Part shown: positions 1 through 13,289 of the stretch, piece after piece
Layout of the letters: each line of letters opens with the position of its first letter
How positions within the stretch are numbered: the first letter of the stretch is position 1
NCBI GenBank assembly: GCA_017562135.1
Contig: QEYB01000368.1
Coordinates: 1,302,001 to 1,366,000, forward strand
Reading direction: 5' to 3'
DNA length: 64,000 nt
From: Dipylidium caninum
Lineage: Eukaryota; Platyhelminthes; Cestoda; Cyclophyllidea; Dipylidiidae
The notes under the pieces: generated by a model
What the model was told of the DNA's origin: nothing
What the model saw: only the letters and a program-made list of their open reading frames with translations
Database searches by the model: none
Translations under genes and position numbers: made by a program

Positions 1-1104
1 AGCGAAACTCCAGGAAGGATTCAAGGAGTGTTAGAAAGGACATAAGAGAAAATAATCGAAGACATACCCTCGTGAGGCCTTTCCCTTTCTGGGCATACTA
101 ATGACTTTTGCCTCGGGGAACAATTTGGAAACCTGATCCCTCGTTGCGGATCTTCCAAGGTTCTTCACAAAAACTAAGGAGTTAGGTGCCTCGCGCTCAG
201 TTCCGGGGGTGTGAGAATTTGGGCCACTCTGATCATTTTGAAACTTAAAAGCGATTCGTAGTTTCCTGTTCTTCAGTTTAACGCCTAACGCATTCTTTCT
301 ATCTAGCTTACAGTCCTCAACGAGGTCATAGTGCAAAATTGCAAAGCCACCAAGTGGATACATATCAATTCCATTTGCTTGAGGAAATAGAGCGCGTATC
401 TCATCTTCGGTCGTTGACCGTTTTAAGCCGAAGACGGATAAGCCCACAATCTTGCTAGCAGGGTTAATCATGATTTGTCACTCACCTTTTGACCTTTCTG
501 GTACAAAAATGAACGGATATTCTACGGCCGCGAATAATACAACCCTGCTTATCCTGCACGGCAGCAATTGCTTCCTCGACAGTTCCGAAAGTCAAATTTG
601 CAATTCCCGACCTTCCCCCGCCAGCGAGGCGTCCCTTCACTTTCACGGGTATATCAATGGATACAGAGGTTGGAAAGTACTTTGCAAGTTCCCCCTTAGT
701 GGTTTTCCGGTGGATATTCCACAAGCGAACGCTGTTTAGGATATAGTCATCTTAAAATCGACAAAGATTACGATCTTACCAACACGTTCGGGTAGGTCAC
801 CACCAACAGAAGCGATAAGCTTTTTACGCTGAAATTCTGAATCATTCAACCTGTTCGCACACTTTAGCGCAGTGTCGCTCGACGCAAACTCCAAATAAGC
901 ATACTTTCTAGGTTTCCGAGAAATGGGATCGTAAGTTATTCGACAGGCCAATAAATCAGGTGCTAGTCCCAAAAGATCGGAGTAAGTGTATCTTTTAGGA
1001 AGGTTTTGCAGTTTAACAGAGCATGCGTTCCGTAGCACCAACTGTTTCTCGACTAAACTCCTTTGAATTGGGTCTTTAACCTTTAATTCCATTTGTCCAG
1101 ACAT
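1..1104 (-). CDS. Nucleolin-like protein with four RRM domains, 3' part beyond window
   Basis: Predicted RNA-binding protein, probably nucleolar. Frame-consistent exons are 1104-780, 750-486, 454-68 and 7-1 (edge), joined by introns of 29, 31 and 60 nt. Four RRM-like units can be read. RRM1 has KYAYLEF as RNP1. RRM2 begins VRLWNIHR. RRM3 begins KIVGLSVFGL. RRM4 begins SLVFVKNL and reaches KASRGFA across the last splice. RRM2-4 share an FP....I..P pattern after the first helix (FPTSVSIDIP, FPQANGIDMYP, FPEAKVISMP), which suggests internal duplication. Four tandem RRMs is the nucleolin arrangement. No acidic N-terminal tract is visible. The start is uncertain: the frame stays open upstream of the ATG to a possible splice acceptor (gttttcag) near 1124, so upstream exons or a trans-spliced leader are possible. 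Another multi-RRM protein remains an alternative. Confidence 0.68.
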
Positions 1105-4100
1105 GCCGAAACTCTCAAGATCTGAAAACTTCGAGATCCTATCAACTCAATGCACAGAAACAGATCCACGGACGCGTCAGAGCACGTGGGCCTTTTAGTG
1201 CGCCAAGGACAAACTCACCGGTAAGCAGTAACTTTAGCAGAACAAGTCCGTGACGAAATACTTCGAGAAAGTCAAGTTAGTCAACAGTTTCATAGACATT
1301 GGAATAAGTGGTGCTTGTATGACAAACTAATAAAAAGAACAATGAGGTGCCAAAGGTGCAAAAATTGTTTCGTTTGTTCATAATCCTGTAGGTTGTTATT
1401 TTCCCATAGGGACCAAATAAGGAGACAAACAAAATCGATATAAGCCCGGAGAATTTTGGATAAAGTGTGTGAAACTCAATCTATGGTTTTTGTTCAATTT
1501 AACTAGCCCTATTTCTGATTACGTTAAACCTTTCCAGCCTCATTTGTGTACACAAAGCCCTGGGCCATCGTTTTGCAACGCTTGAATTGCAATGAGCATA
1601 TTTCGAGTCACAATGTTTACAACATCCTAGTGCCATCCCCCAAAACGTAAATTAAGCGCCATCGCAAAGGAAAAGTCATAGAAGCCTGAAAAATGACATA
1701 TTTTCGGGCTAATACTGTTTATTAGTGTTTAGACATTATCAGCCATTTTCCATTCTGTATAAGTGGACTTAGTTTTAGGCTACATCTCACTTCAAACAAT
1801 CAACGCGCGATTGCTTCAAGACTACTTTAGAATCGTAATATGTACTTTTTCGAATTTATACCCAAATCACCGTGCTTTCGAGACCTTAAATGTCGTTGAA
1901 AAACCAAAAAAATCATGTTTGTGAAACACCTTGTAGTGAGGATAATAATGAAACTTCCTTTTCAATAATTTTATTTTGCCTTATGCTCACACTTCACTGA
2001 CTTTATGGTTAGCATACTTCTACTGTTCACTAGTTATCGTAAATCAGAAGTGTGGAGGTCGTGGAATAAAAGGGTGTGTCAATATCATCGATACCCAAAA
2101 GGGAGTTCAGAGGGTGTACTTAGCTGGTCTTGTCTCATTCAACTCCTTACGCCTTTAATTAGACCACTTTATCGGTGCGGCGTCCACGGGACCTCAGATA
2201 TCGGCATAATGCAATTTATCGATTCCCGCGCCCTCGGTAGATTTACTGAAGCCTCCCCATATCATCTCACAAATCAGAAAAATATCGCCCATGTTAAGTT
2301 TGTTTTATCCACTTTTCTTCAAGCTCATCAATGGAAGTCCATTATCGCAACGGCTGCTGCATTCTTCATGCACTATTTTCCGTCATATATTTGGTTTTAT
2401 CAGCGGAACTCATACTGAGGTCTCTTTTCGATTGTGGACACAAACAGTTTTCTGTGCTTCGCTACACTAATGAAGCCGACTGCGGACATTTGTTTTGCGA
2501 ACGATATTTCTGCTTTTCTCTCATGGGTCGTTATATATTCCTGTGTTTGCAGAAGATTTATTCTTTCACCACGTCTGAGTTTCACAGAAAACAGACGAGA
2601 TGGGGTCGTTATCCAATTTGATAGGATCTATTTTTCGCAACCAAAGACAGCTCCCCAGGCACACAAGGTTTGAAAGGCAAGTAAAACGCCCCAGAGCTCA
2701 GACCCGTGACTAACCAAACAGGTGCTATTTTTACAAATATGAACCGTCGTGTTAACAAAAACGGCGAAATAAGTTTCGGTGCCTGAGGCTTCGGCGTACC
2801 TCAAAGCAAATCATTAAGTATTTTCGACAAAAGTATTTGCATATACTGTAAATCACCCGACATGAAGATTGTTATCATTTTTCGAAAAAAATAAAATTAT
2901 GTCTGTGGTTAGCATTGGTTTATTTAAACCAGCGCCACACACCGGAAATCATTTTGATGCACATGGACTCTTTAACCTCTTCCGACTGTACCGTACCTGC
3001 GCACTTGATGAGGAGGCCGTTGGGCAGAGTCTGCTGCCGTTCAGTCATTCTGCATGTGAGTGTCAAATGGTCATGTCCTTTATTGTGACAGATTACGACC
3101 TCGGCCACAAATCGGGATGTTGCGCCTCATCATGTTGACTTTTGATGCAGTAGGGCTCTTTGCAAATAGGCAGTCTCCCCCCAATGGGAATAACGAGAAA
3201 GCGCGCCCAACATGCTAGGTATTTTCCTGCTTTCGTGTTGGCGAAATTGGTGCATTTACTTGCTTGCCCGCCCACCAGGGTTGCAGGATCTCCGGCATCT
3301 TGTACTTGGTCATCCTCCCCAGGTCTCGGCTCTTACGCTTTTAACCCTTCAGTACGCAAAAACTCTGCTCCACGATGGTGGCCTACCATTTAGGGCAAAA
3401 TCCCGAAAGATATGATTTAATACAATGCACCAATTGAGGCCGACTTTATTACGATTTCCACCAAATAATCTCGGCCCAAAAATGGCATTACTCTGTTCCC
3501 GTCCCTCGCCTCGTGGAGTTGTGGGTGTACGAAGTCGTTGCTCCGCTCTTAATTAGAAGTTGGCAGGGGTGGGGAGAGATTAATAAATATAGCCCTATTT
3601 CTTGGAGGTTTACGGGGAACTGGTGCTTTGGTCTGCGAGGATTTTGGCTAGTTTGCGAGGTGAAAACGTTATTAATTCCGGGAAAAAATATTGAAACCCT
3701 TTTAAGGTGTGCCAAAACACATTGTTTTAGTAATAGCCATGACGATATCTTTTAAGGCATCACGAATTTAAATTTAAGGTTTCGAATTTGCATTTTACTT
3801 ACTTGGACAAATCAGGTGGCGTGGTTCGTGCACGTCAGCGTCTTTCGTGAGAAGTGGTTTAAGTTGGTGAACGGAACTGATGTGACGTGCTGTTATGACA
3901 GCACACAACACGCCCCGAAATCTCAGTTCTTGGTTATACGTAAAAAGTGCTCAACTTACGGCCCTCAGGAAAAAAAAGTGGCGAAATGTTTTCCCCTCTA
4001 TTCTAAACGTCCCACTAAGGCGCAGTTTCGGGTCCTCCACAGGTCACCTCGATGCAACGGGACATGCTACGCGTTAACACCGCCTTAACACACCGCTGAT

Positions 4101-4818
4101 GTTCTCTCAAAGTCCCAATTTGTATTCTCTGGTGGCACCGGTCAGAAGATCACAGAGGGAACTTAGCCTTGTCAACAATTACTCGCGGCACCAGTGTAAA
4201 CTCACCAGGTGAAAGGCCACTTGAACAGCGATTTAGCGCTGTTCACCTATCGGCAATTTAAGTTTCTGAGGAAAGGGGGAAGCGGAGTCGTGCGGCTAGA
4301 CGAAAAGGCTGGGTAAGAAGAGGCCACCTCTCCACCCACCCTGCCGTTCAACATGCGCTCCTGCTGGTGCGACTTTTCCCTAGCCTACCAACATGCACCG
4401 GGGCGCTTTCATCGAGAGGCACATTTTTGTAATGGCGAGACTAAGTGGATGCACGGCTCACTGAAGACCACCAGTTGGACGGAGACCGCCCTCAAGACGG
4501 TATGACGCCCATTTCAAATTCGTATGGGTGTCTCAACTGACTAATAAATGTTGACTTGCCGCTCCTCTCTTGCTACTCTCCATTGCAATGCGGGGAAGAA
4601 CCTTGAAGTGTCAGAAATTTCAAGGGGTTTCGTGGCTGTCCTTGGGATTACTGAATGTACTAATGGGAAAGCGGTCGACGCCACAGTTGCGCTACCACCA
4701 ACTTAGATGAGTACATAAAACAACACCCCCAAGCAGCAGCTGAATGCAACGACATTCCTTCTTCTTTCTCCATTCGCATTTTTATACTATTTTGCTCATT
4801 CATTCTCCATTGGAAAAG
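1105..4818. other. Intergenic stretch, no gene seen
   Basis: Between the start of the nucleolin-like gene and the stop codon of the K2P channel gene. The ORFs here (for example 2005-2418 and 3816-4088) are short, overlap on both strands and show no family motif or splice logic. The part just below 4819 should include the 3' UTR of the K2P gene. No poly(A) signal on the minus strand stands out. Confidence 0.6.
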
Positions 4819-7800
4819 TCATAGCACCGAACGATGTCCCAGGGAGCGGGGTGTGTTGGCACTTGCGTTGACAGTGAGTATAATGGCTGCGGGATTTTCG
4901 AGGGGGAGTTTGGGGTTGGGGTCGGTGGTATCGATGAGATTAGCTGCCTGTTCCTCCTCCGGCCGCTTGAGAATGCCCATTCGTTGCCCGATTCGGCGAA
5001 GTTTGTTCATCGCTTCCTCTTCCATAAGTTTAAAGCACATTGCAAAGAACGATAAACCGATGGAGACATAGAAGATGAGCGCTATCATCTTCTCCTTCGG
5101 GTTTTCTGAATCTATTTTTGTTCCTGGAAAAGAAACAACACACTGGATCCCAGGCTGTGTGTAGGAGCCAAAGTCATCACTGGCACATGAAATGTGACTG
5201 GTCAAATGAAAGCGTAGAAAAGCCTATGGAGTGCACGAGCGAAAATGGCCGTTGGCACGCGCAACCGGCTGGCAGGGCAGAGGATCTGTCGGAGGGCGGG
5301 ATATTGTCGCCTAAAAAGAGCATGCTGCACAATGGAAGGATGCGGGAAGGTCGGCACCCGTCGTGGCCACGTTCGGAACATGGGCTCGGACGTTGCCACC
5401 TCTGGAGGGCAGTTAGAAGGCGAGAGAGGCCGGACTGCAGGGGGGCACGCGTAAAAGGGGAAGGTAGCGCCTTAAAAATTCCTAGAGCAGATCATAACTT
5501 GCAGCATCACACAACGCAATGCAAAGGTGGTCGCCGTTCACGGTCGGGCGAGAACCAATTTCAAGCCCTAGTAACTTTTCGCATCAGAAATGTATGATTT
5601 CCAAAGCCTTCTAACTGCTCGACAGTTGGACTTTAAAAATGGACACTCCACCATTCTGCCATATGCTTCACTGCTAAAATTGCATTTCCCCTCTCCTGAG
5701 GCTGCCGTATCACCATCCAAATGCAATCGAGGATGTTACTCCGCACGACTGCCCTTCGAGCCCCGACCATGCAACAGTCTGCCACTGTGAGGCACGGCTT
5801 CGCATCACGCTCACGAGGCGAGGGGAAGGGAGGCGGGGCGGGGCGGGGAAGAGCTCCTGAGATGCTCTCTTTCCCTCTGCCATTGTCATTAATGCAAGCG
5901 TCTCCAAAGCACGTTTAAGCACTACAGTCGGCGGGTTCAGTTTAGACTTGTCTTTGAGGTGGGTTTGTGAAGTCTCAAGAGTCCAAGTAATCGTGCGCCC
6001 AAGAAACACATGGGTGCACCAACGATTATGCGCAGCAGCGACATGTTTAATTCAGACCGGTGACGGAGTCCCCTGCGTTGGAGTGAGTTTGGGCGCCCCA
6101 GGCGCGTCAAGTTCCGCCTAACGAACGCCCTCAGCCGCCCTGTTACTGGTCCCCGGGGGGCCCGACAGCGTGGCCCTTGTCTATTTGCGCACTGGGGTCC
6201 CGCAAACACGGCCAAACGCTGCCCACTTTGTGGGGTGGTCAGGCCAACAAGTGTGTCTTGCAGACGCGGTATCAAACGGTGAGATGCTGGAGGTACATTT
6301 TTTGAAATTCCTCCCCTTCCCCCCTCCGTAGACTGAACTGCTTTCCTTCGTGATTGAGAGCAGAGCAGAACGACCGTCTGTACTATGGCCGGAATTTGAA
6401 TTAGGGCAGCCTCGAGCAGAGACTAACTTGGCCCGTACAATCACAGATCGTGAGTGATTTCGCACTCGGCTCGGCGACAAACAAACTGCTCACTGGCACA
6501 ACCAACGAGTATCCCTGGTCCATTCCGCCATCCAGTGAGGATGTGTACTGCTACAAAATAGCACTTGGGTGGCGGAAAGGAGGTGGGGGTGTCACTTGTG
6601 TTTTCGTGCCTCAGAATGACTAACAAGAGCTTTGTTGGGAGCCAGTCTGCGTGCAGCCCAATGATTCATCGCCCCTCCTCCTTCAGTTCTTCGCTCGAAA
6701 TGCCAAGCCCAAGGGACGGTCGCACAAAAGACATGGCTTTCGACACTGAATCATCCCTCCCCAGGCACAGATCACTCAGCTTGGACCCAAACTGTAGCTA
6801 ACGGGCCTGCCACCTGCGGCCCCACCACCACATCTCCTCTCCTCCCCCTCGCTTATTCCAGTCTCCTGTGCGATGCTTTCGGAAAGCAGCGCACCACCAA
6901 CAGTGAAAGCGCTCGGAGTTTGACGCAAGCAGCGGTGAGTTGGGGCGGCGGACCGTGGATTACCGCTGCGTCGCAGACGTGAGGGAAGCAAAGGCTGCGA
7001 CAGTGGGCTCTCTTTCGGACATTTAAAAAGAAAGTCCTGCTTTCTGGAGTCCGGTCCGCAATACTCCCTTTGGCAACGCATTGAGATAACACCTACATTT
7101 TTGTGAGTGGCTTTTCTTTAGTTTAAAATAAACTCCAAACGCTTTTTTTATGAGCTCTCCGTGGTCCATACGGAGGCACTTTCGACATAATTCTGTTCTG
7201 TGTTGTCCGGCACCCACTATTTGTGGAGGCGTAAAAAGCAAGCGGAGTCTTGGTAAAACACACATTCGAGGTTCGGATGCAAAATAGGCGAACAAGCTCT
7301 AACGCCGCCGATTCGTAAGAGTGGAAGAGACGAGCAAGCTGACTGGGAAAGCACATTAGGGGGCCATGGGGCACTTACCAGAGGAAGAGGGGATACTTAC
7401 CGGGAACAATATCCCCGAATCCGATGGTGGAGAGAGTGACAAAACAAAAATACGACCACTTAATATAATCCGGATTCTCCCACATGCAAAAGACAGTGGC
7501 ACCGATGAGGATGTAGATGAACATCATACAGAGAGTGAGGCTTATCGGCACGTGGACCGTTTTTTCCTCCGAAGGCGGTTTTGATACATTCTGTATAATC
7601 AGCTTTCGCTTCACACCATTGGGGTTAGCGCCGTTGGTAAGCCCACAATTCGCGGTCGAGATATTATCGTTTCCCGAAGAGGGGAATTTTTTGTACGGCC
7701 TATTGGTCGAGTCCAGACTCGAAGATTTTCCCATGGGGAGAACTGTCAAAATGCTGCTATTTTCTACAGCCTGTCGACCGCCAATTTCTGCCACTGCGTT

Positions 7801-10800
7801 CCTTCTCAAATCGCGAAAACTCTTGGTCGACACCGAACGTTTGAGGGACCGCTGACTTTTCGCCTTAGATTTCGCATACGAACGGCTGAATTTGGCCTTT
7901 CGGTTTGGGTCACTCAGCGGGGAGCCCTCACTACGCGTTGTCTTCGTAGAGTGTATGGAGAGATTTCGGTAAAGATTGGTCGATTCGTTCGAGATGGCCG
8001 AGCCTTTGCGGTGCAGGCGGGTGACTGTGGCGTCGAGGTTGGCAATTAGGGCGAGCGACTGCATTGAAGTGTATAATCCATTTTTCGTCGAAGTGCGACC
8101 ACGTCGACGACTGATCATGCGAAAGACCGGTTTGCATCCTCGAGCGTAGGCTAGACGAAAGAGGGAGGCCATCATTTCACCGTTTTTCGAGAGATAACTG
8201 AAAAAAAGCGGAATCCCAATGACGGCATAAAGCATTGTGAGAAGCTTCCCGTACTGGGTCTGAGGCGTCACATGCCCATATCCTAAAAGGGAAAAACATT
8301 TGCCTCAGTCATTACAGATTTTAGCCAAAATGTTCTCAGCAGCGGGGGCTCCCGAGGGGCTTCACGAGGGCCGAGGCGTCGGTTGAGGACACAGCCCTCC
8401 CCGTATATCGCCGTCTGGCCCGAGTGCTCGGGTGGAGGGCTCACGGGGACGCGAGAGTGGGCGCGACGAGTCGACTGCTGATTGCTGAAAGGTTGACTCC
8501 AAACGCCTCTGGGGGCGGCGCGTTTGTTCGCACATGTTTCGGGTGAGGTGGCGGACCTCCACCGGGAGGAGGTTGCGGCGCCCACTGAGACGAGTGGGGG
8601 GCCCATCTGCCGGGGCACGTGGGCGTTTAACCTACTAGTAGTGGCGAAAGGACGAGGACGACAGAAGGGACACATGAGGGAGTGAGGCTCATGTGATGAC
8701 CTGCGAGCCGATATACCTTCATTGATTCCGTCGTCAAGGAGTTGTAACAAATCCCTCAAACTTGTGTATCAAGAAATTGATCCAATGAACGAAAATTTAC
8801 CCTCCTTAATTCTAACGGTAGCCGGAGGCTGTGGTGGTTGTATTTACTTCGGACGGGAGCTAGTGCAACACGTCTGAATCCAAACTGAAATTACAGTTTT
8901 CATTCAGTGTGTGGAACAAGGGCATTTTCAAATAGTCGTGCGCACCATGTTGATGGAATCCCCGGTTTCTGTCGTGCCATGGACGTCTGACGCGATTCAA
9001 TTTTCTGCAAGATGCGTCCCAAGCGAATACGTCCACTCTCAGGATCATCCGGTGTGATGAAGGCGAGCTGCTTCGACTTCCATTGACTCAAGAGTGACCA
9101 ACGGCCCCGGTGCAGACAGAGCGAATGCTGATGTATGGAAGCTAACGTGCGTCACTTATTTGGCGAACCTCCTACGTGAAAGGTCCGGATCTTATAAGGC
9201 CCAAAGTGAGTGCCTGGTGGACTTGACGAGTCACGGACACACGTCGTGGGTATCTCATGTGCACTGGAAGACTTCCGGAGAGGGAAGAGCGCGTCTGTTT
9301 CCACCCCCGTTGGTTTCCCAAAGTAACTGTGCTGGCAAATAAGAGTCCAGCGATTGATGTTTACTTTGCGCCATGTCGGACGTTCACCCGCTTTGTAGAG
9401 CAAAAAATAACTCATGGTATGTTATTATCCGCGGCTTGAGCCACGGCTTTTCGAGATACGGGGCCGTATTTAGCTTCTCTTTACCGCACGTTAATGTTTA
9501 TGGAGTCATACAGTTGCCGAAATAAGCTTATTCCCATTAACATCCTCGTACTAGGCGCTGCTGCATCGGCACTTCATCTCACAGACTTCTCCGAGTTTAT
9601 TTGTATGTACGATGACTGGCAAAGAGTAGTGCGGAAGCGGCGGAGTGTACGTGAGTGGCCGGAGGGCGGGAAATCCGCCGATTGAAGAGTCAGGCAGGCG
9701 GGATTACTTTCAGGCGCACCTCCGAATTCGCACACGGCGCGCCTTCCGCCGGGGCTGCGCAACCCTCGTCGACGAGCGTTGCGCTCTTCGCGCACCGAGG
9801 CGGGTGGGAAGCCACAACTTCGCTGCATTGTCGCACTTTAGGCCTCCTTTCAAATAATTAGGCATTCTAGTGGGCTTTCTTGTTCCTCTGTCGACTCGGC
9901 CGCATTAATGCCAGACAGAGTGGCAAGTGGTGGCGCCGAGACGACTCTCAGGCAGTGCGGCACTCCTCCTACCAGCGCTGTTTAGATTCGTCTCTCCTTT
10001 CGTCTCCAGCATCATCAACACCCTCGTCACTCATTGCTTACTTTTACAGTACGCAAAAGTGGAGGAATAGTCTGTGCATTCATTCCCTGCTAGCACAGTG
10101 GAACGGAAGTGGATTTTAGCATGCCTTATCACGAAATATCGAACCCATGTCTGTTAAGACGGACCAGATCCCAGGCTCACGTAAGTAAAAGAACTGCTGA
10201 ACACAGAAATCCATGAGAGCGGTGAGGAGAGGCTCGGTTGGACCTTCACCCGCCAGCTCTCACGGCAAACTAGCCAAATAATGGTCAGATAAATTTTCCC
10301 GGCTTTTGGAGGTCAAGGATATTCAGTTTGAATTTGGCACGAAAGCATGCAAGAATGTTGAACCAGAATTTGTTTACGAGGGGTACCTCCAAAGCTTGAA
10401 ACATAGCGAACGTGGCTGCTTATAAAAATTCAGGGAGACTTAAACGCCTACCGGAGCAAACAAGTATGTGAGGTGACAAACGCGACTTCGGACGCTGCTT
10501 TCACCCGTAGCTCTAAGCAAGCAAGCAAGCAAGCAAGCCGCGCGCAGTTTGAGTTGAAAATGCGGTGGCTTGGGAAAAAACACCAAATGCGACGTCTGCC
10601 ACTTAGATACCTGGCCGTTCCCGACAGGAAAGACGACCATGATTGGGCCTTTTCATCCAAAGCATATAATTGAAAAATGTGTTCGAAGGGCGCCCCACCC
10701 TGAGTCGCCGGGTCCCTCGCGGAGGCGAAGAGACGGCGGTGTTAGAGGGGTTAGAGGAGGAACAAGTTTGCCGAAGACATGCCGTCTGCCGAGGCGAGTG

Positions 10801-13289
10801 CCATACTTGTGTTTACAGCTTGAGGGAAGGAGGACAGCAGGACAGTGAGGGGCGAGGGGAACGGCAGAGGCAAGGGTGGCGGGGAACAAAGGAGGACGCC
10901 GTTCGTTGCTTTGGTGTGACCTCTGTAGGTCAGTGCATCAAGGGGAGTGGACGAAGCCGGAATCAAAGGACTACCACACTGGGACTGCACGGATGCCAGA
11001 GAGCAACAACAATACACACTTATTTCGAGACCTAATGTCCCACGCAGAGGGAGAAAAGCTGTTCCGCCTTTCTTAACTGCGCATGTCATCAGCCAGGGCA
11101 CCTGGCATTCGTACTGGGCCTAATGCAGCTGAAATAATTCGCCAAAAATGCGTGCGGATCAGGACAGGGGCAGTAGCCGGCTACTCGGGGGGCCTTCTTT
11201 AACAGCAGGTAGGGCTTCCTGGCTATTACCGTGGTTCACCGACTTACTTGGGTGGGCTGATGGGGAGGGGGGAAGAAGCTCTCAAAGCCCCTGACATCTA
11301 TTACTCCATAGTCAAACTGACTATGCCCCCACACCGCTTTAATGCCATCGCATCTTCCCGCCTCGGACAGCTGAGGGAACGGGCAGGTTCGTACGAGACG
11401 CAAAGCTCTGCTGCACCGCCACCGGGTGTGGGAGGGCGCGTGGGATGCCAAGAGTGATTAGAAGACGAGTTCTATTTTTTGAATGGTTTTCACTCATAAG
11501 AGGTTGATGACTGGACGTGAACCAGCACGTCTAAAAGCAAGGGCAGTTCATCCAATCCATGCAACTCGCGGCTATGGGAAAAGGGGGATAGAGGGATCCG
11601 TTGATTGGCAAAGGAGACGATGACTCCTGTCTCTCGAGAGGAACAGAATTAAAGGGAGAAGTATATTCTCTGTAGAATTTGAAGTGATTCCTTTTAGATA
11701 TCCCCTGACTATTTTAGAAATAAAATCATCAGACCGAGAATCCTTCAAATAAGAATTCCTTTGGGGCGGTGAAGGAAACTGATATTCCTAGTCTCACCAT
11801 GAGGCTTTTTTACCTGAGCGGTAAGGAGAAAGCGGGCAGAAGCTGGGGCTAACGGTGGAGAGGTGGACTAGCGTCGCGAAGCGTTGGCCGGGGAGCAGGA
11901 GGCAAAGGCGCGCATGCACGCACGCACGCACTAGAGCGGCTTACCAATTGTGGTGATCACCGTAATGGCGAACAGAACGCCGCCCTCGAAGGTCCAATTG
12001 ATGTCGTCGAAATTGGAGGCCCCGTTCCAGCCCTCGTCTTTAATCGCGTGGACCACTTGAGTCACGTAGGAGGCAATGATGCGTGTGATGTTGGCCCGCA
12101 CGCCTTGCGCCAGAAAGGTGATGTTCGTCGCGTGGGTTGCGTTGGAGCTGGCACCGAACAGCGTCTCCGCAATGTCCTTGGGACCCATGTCAAAACTCGA
12201 CGAATAAGCGGTGCTATTTGTGGCAGGAGGGAAGGGGGCGGTGGTGCCGGGGGCTGCTGAGCTTTGCCAACTTGGCGGCATGGGGTACGGTGCAGTGGAA
12301 TTTATCAAATTGTGCAAGATGGTTGAGGAATTTTCGGACATAATGTCTTCGATCCAATGCCTCGGTATAATTCCTTTGGAGAGTTCCAGTCCGTGAAGAT
12401 ACCAGTCGAGGCCTTCCAAGCCCTGTTTCCCCTGTGCGTGCATCGAAAGAGTTTGATTCAACACTGCGGCTCGGTGGATAAGGTCGAGTTTGTTCCTTAA
12501 ATTAAAGTAGCTTGCCAGCCACAGATCCATTAATTCGGTGAGGGTGTTGTTAAATCGAGCCAGCATTTGTGTCTTCACCTGCCGTTCCCGTTCCCTCTCC
12601 ACCGCGCAAAACACGAGGGCACCGAGGATCGTGTAACCCACCACCATAAGAGACAGCCCCACATGGGATATTATAAAACCTAGGGCGTGCTTCGCATATT
12701 CTACAGATTTACGGAATCGCAACCTCAAAATGCTTTTCCTATTTAGATTAGCCAGATCCTCGGGCACCGTTACATATTTGAGGGGCTCCTGAGGTGTAGC
12801 CAGCTTGGATTGCACTTCGTCGTTGGAGCTATGGGATGAAAAACTGTCGATGAATGTGACGGGGGTTGGACAGTTGCCAGAAGAAACCGGTGTCACCGTA
12901 AACTTATTGTTGCCAGTCAAATGCCCCAGTGGTCGACCTCTTTCGTCCGTTGGGGGAGGTGATTTCGCCTTTTGAACAGCTGGCAGGAACTCCTTGAGGG
13001 TCGAATAAATTAATGAATCCAATTCCTCGGACTGAGGCGGACCCAGAGAAGGTTTCGGTGGGGCTGGATTTTCTCCCGCAGTCGTGAAAAGGGGAAGACT
13101 TAGGGCATGGTTGAAAGACGGTTTGGGAGGAGGTTGTAGATTTTCGTACGTGTTGGTGGTCAATATGGCCCGCGAGGCCACCATTTCGGCACGGTGTAGA
13201 GGCAGGTCCCTCAGGGGCAGTCCGGACTTTTTGAGATTTTGTGCGTATTGCGCTCGCACCAGGTGTGTGCGTTCCGCGATGTCATCCAT
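4819..13289 (-). CDS. Two-pore-domain potassium channel (K2P/TWK family)
   Basis: Background K+ leak channel subunit of the plasma membrane, expected to work as a dimer. Exons 13289-11945, 8282-7401 and 5123-4819 join in frame to 843 residues. The two introns are 3.66 and 2.28 kb. Order: cytoplasmic N-terminus 1-200; TM1 about 203-230; extracellular loop about 231-430 with nine N-X-S/T sequons; first pore filter TTIGYG at 446-451, with an intron inside the first filter glycine codon; TM2 about 462-480; basic Ser-rich cytoplasmic loop about 481-691; TM3 about 693-715; second filter TIGFGD at 734-739; TM4 about 756-775; short tail ending RSVL. Four TM segments with two P loops define the family. 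The GYG and GFG filters are intact, so a working channel is likely. The ATG at 13289 follows an in-frame stop. Both the TM1-P1 loop and the TM2-TM3 loop are much longer than usual. The subtype cannot be assigned. Confidence 0.92.
10515..10538. repeat. (AAGC)n microsatellite
   Basis: Six tandem AAGC units inside the first intron of the K2P gene. Confidence 0.9.
11916..11931. repeat. (GCAC)n short tandem repeat
   Basis: Four tandem GCAC units just inside intron 1 of the K2P gene, about 15 nt from the exon 1 donor. Confidence 0.75.

Noticed and set aside
5118..5597. 159-codon plus-strand ORF
   Set aside because: Lies antisense in intron 2 of the K2P gene, overlaps the 5' end of exon 3, and is Arg/Gly/His-rich with no motif.
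9094..11457. Similar peptides LRERSGSYKAQSE (9094 ORF) and LRERAGSYETQSS (11248 ORF) within K2P intron 1
   Set aside because: Nucleotide similarity is only moderate over about 40 nt and neither ORF continues into a shared domain; possibly a decayed repeat, but too weak to annotate.
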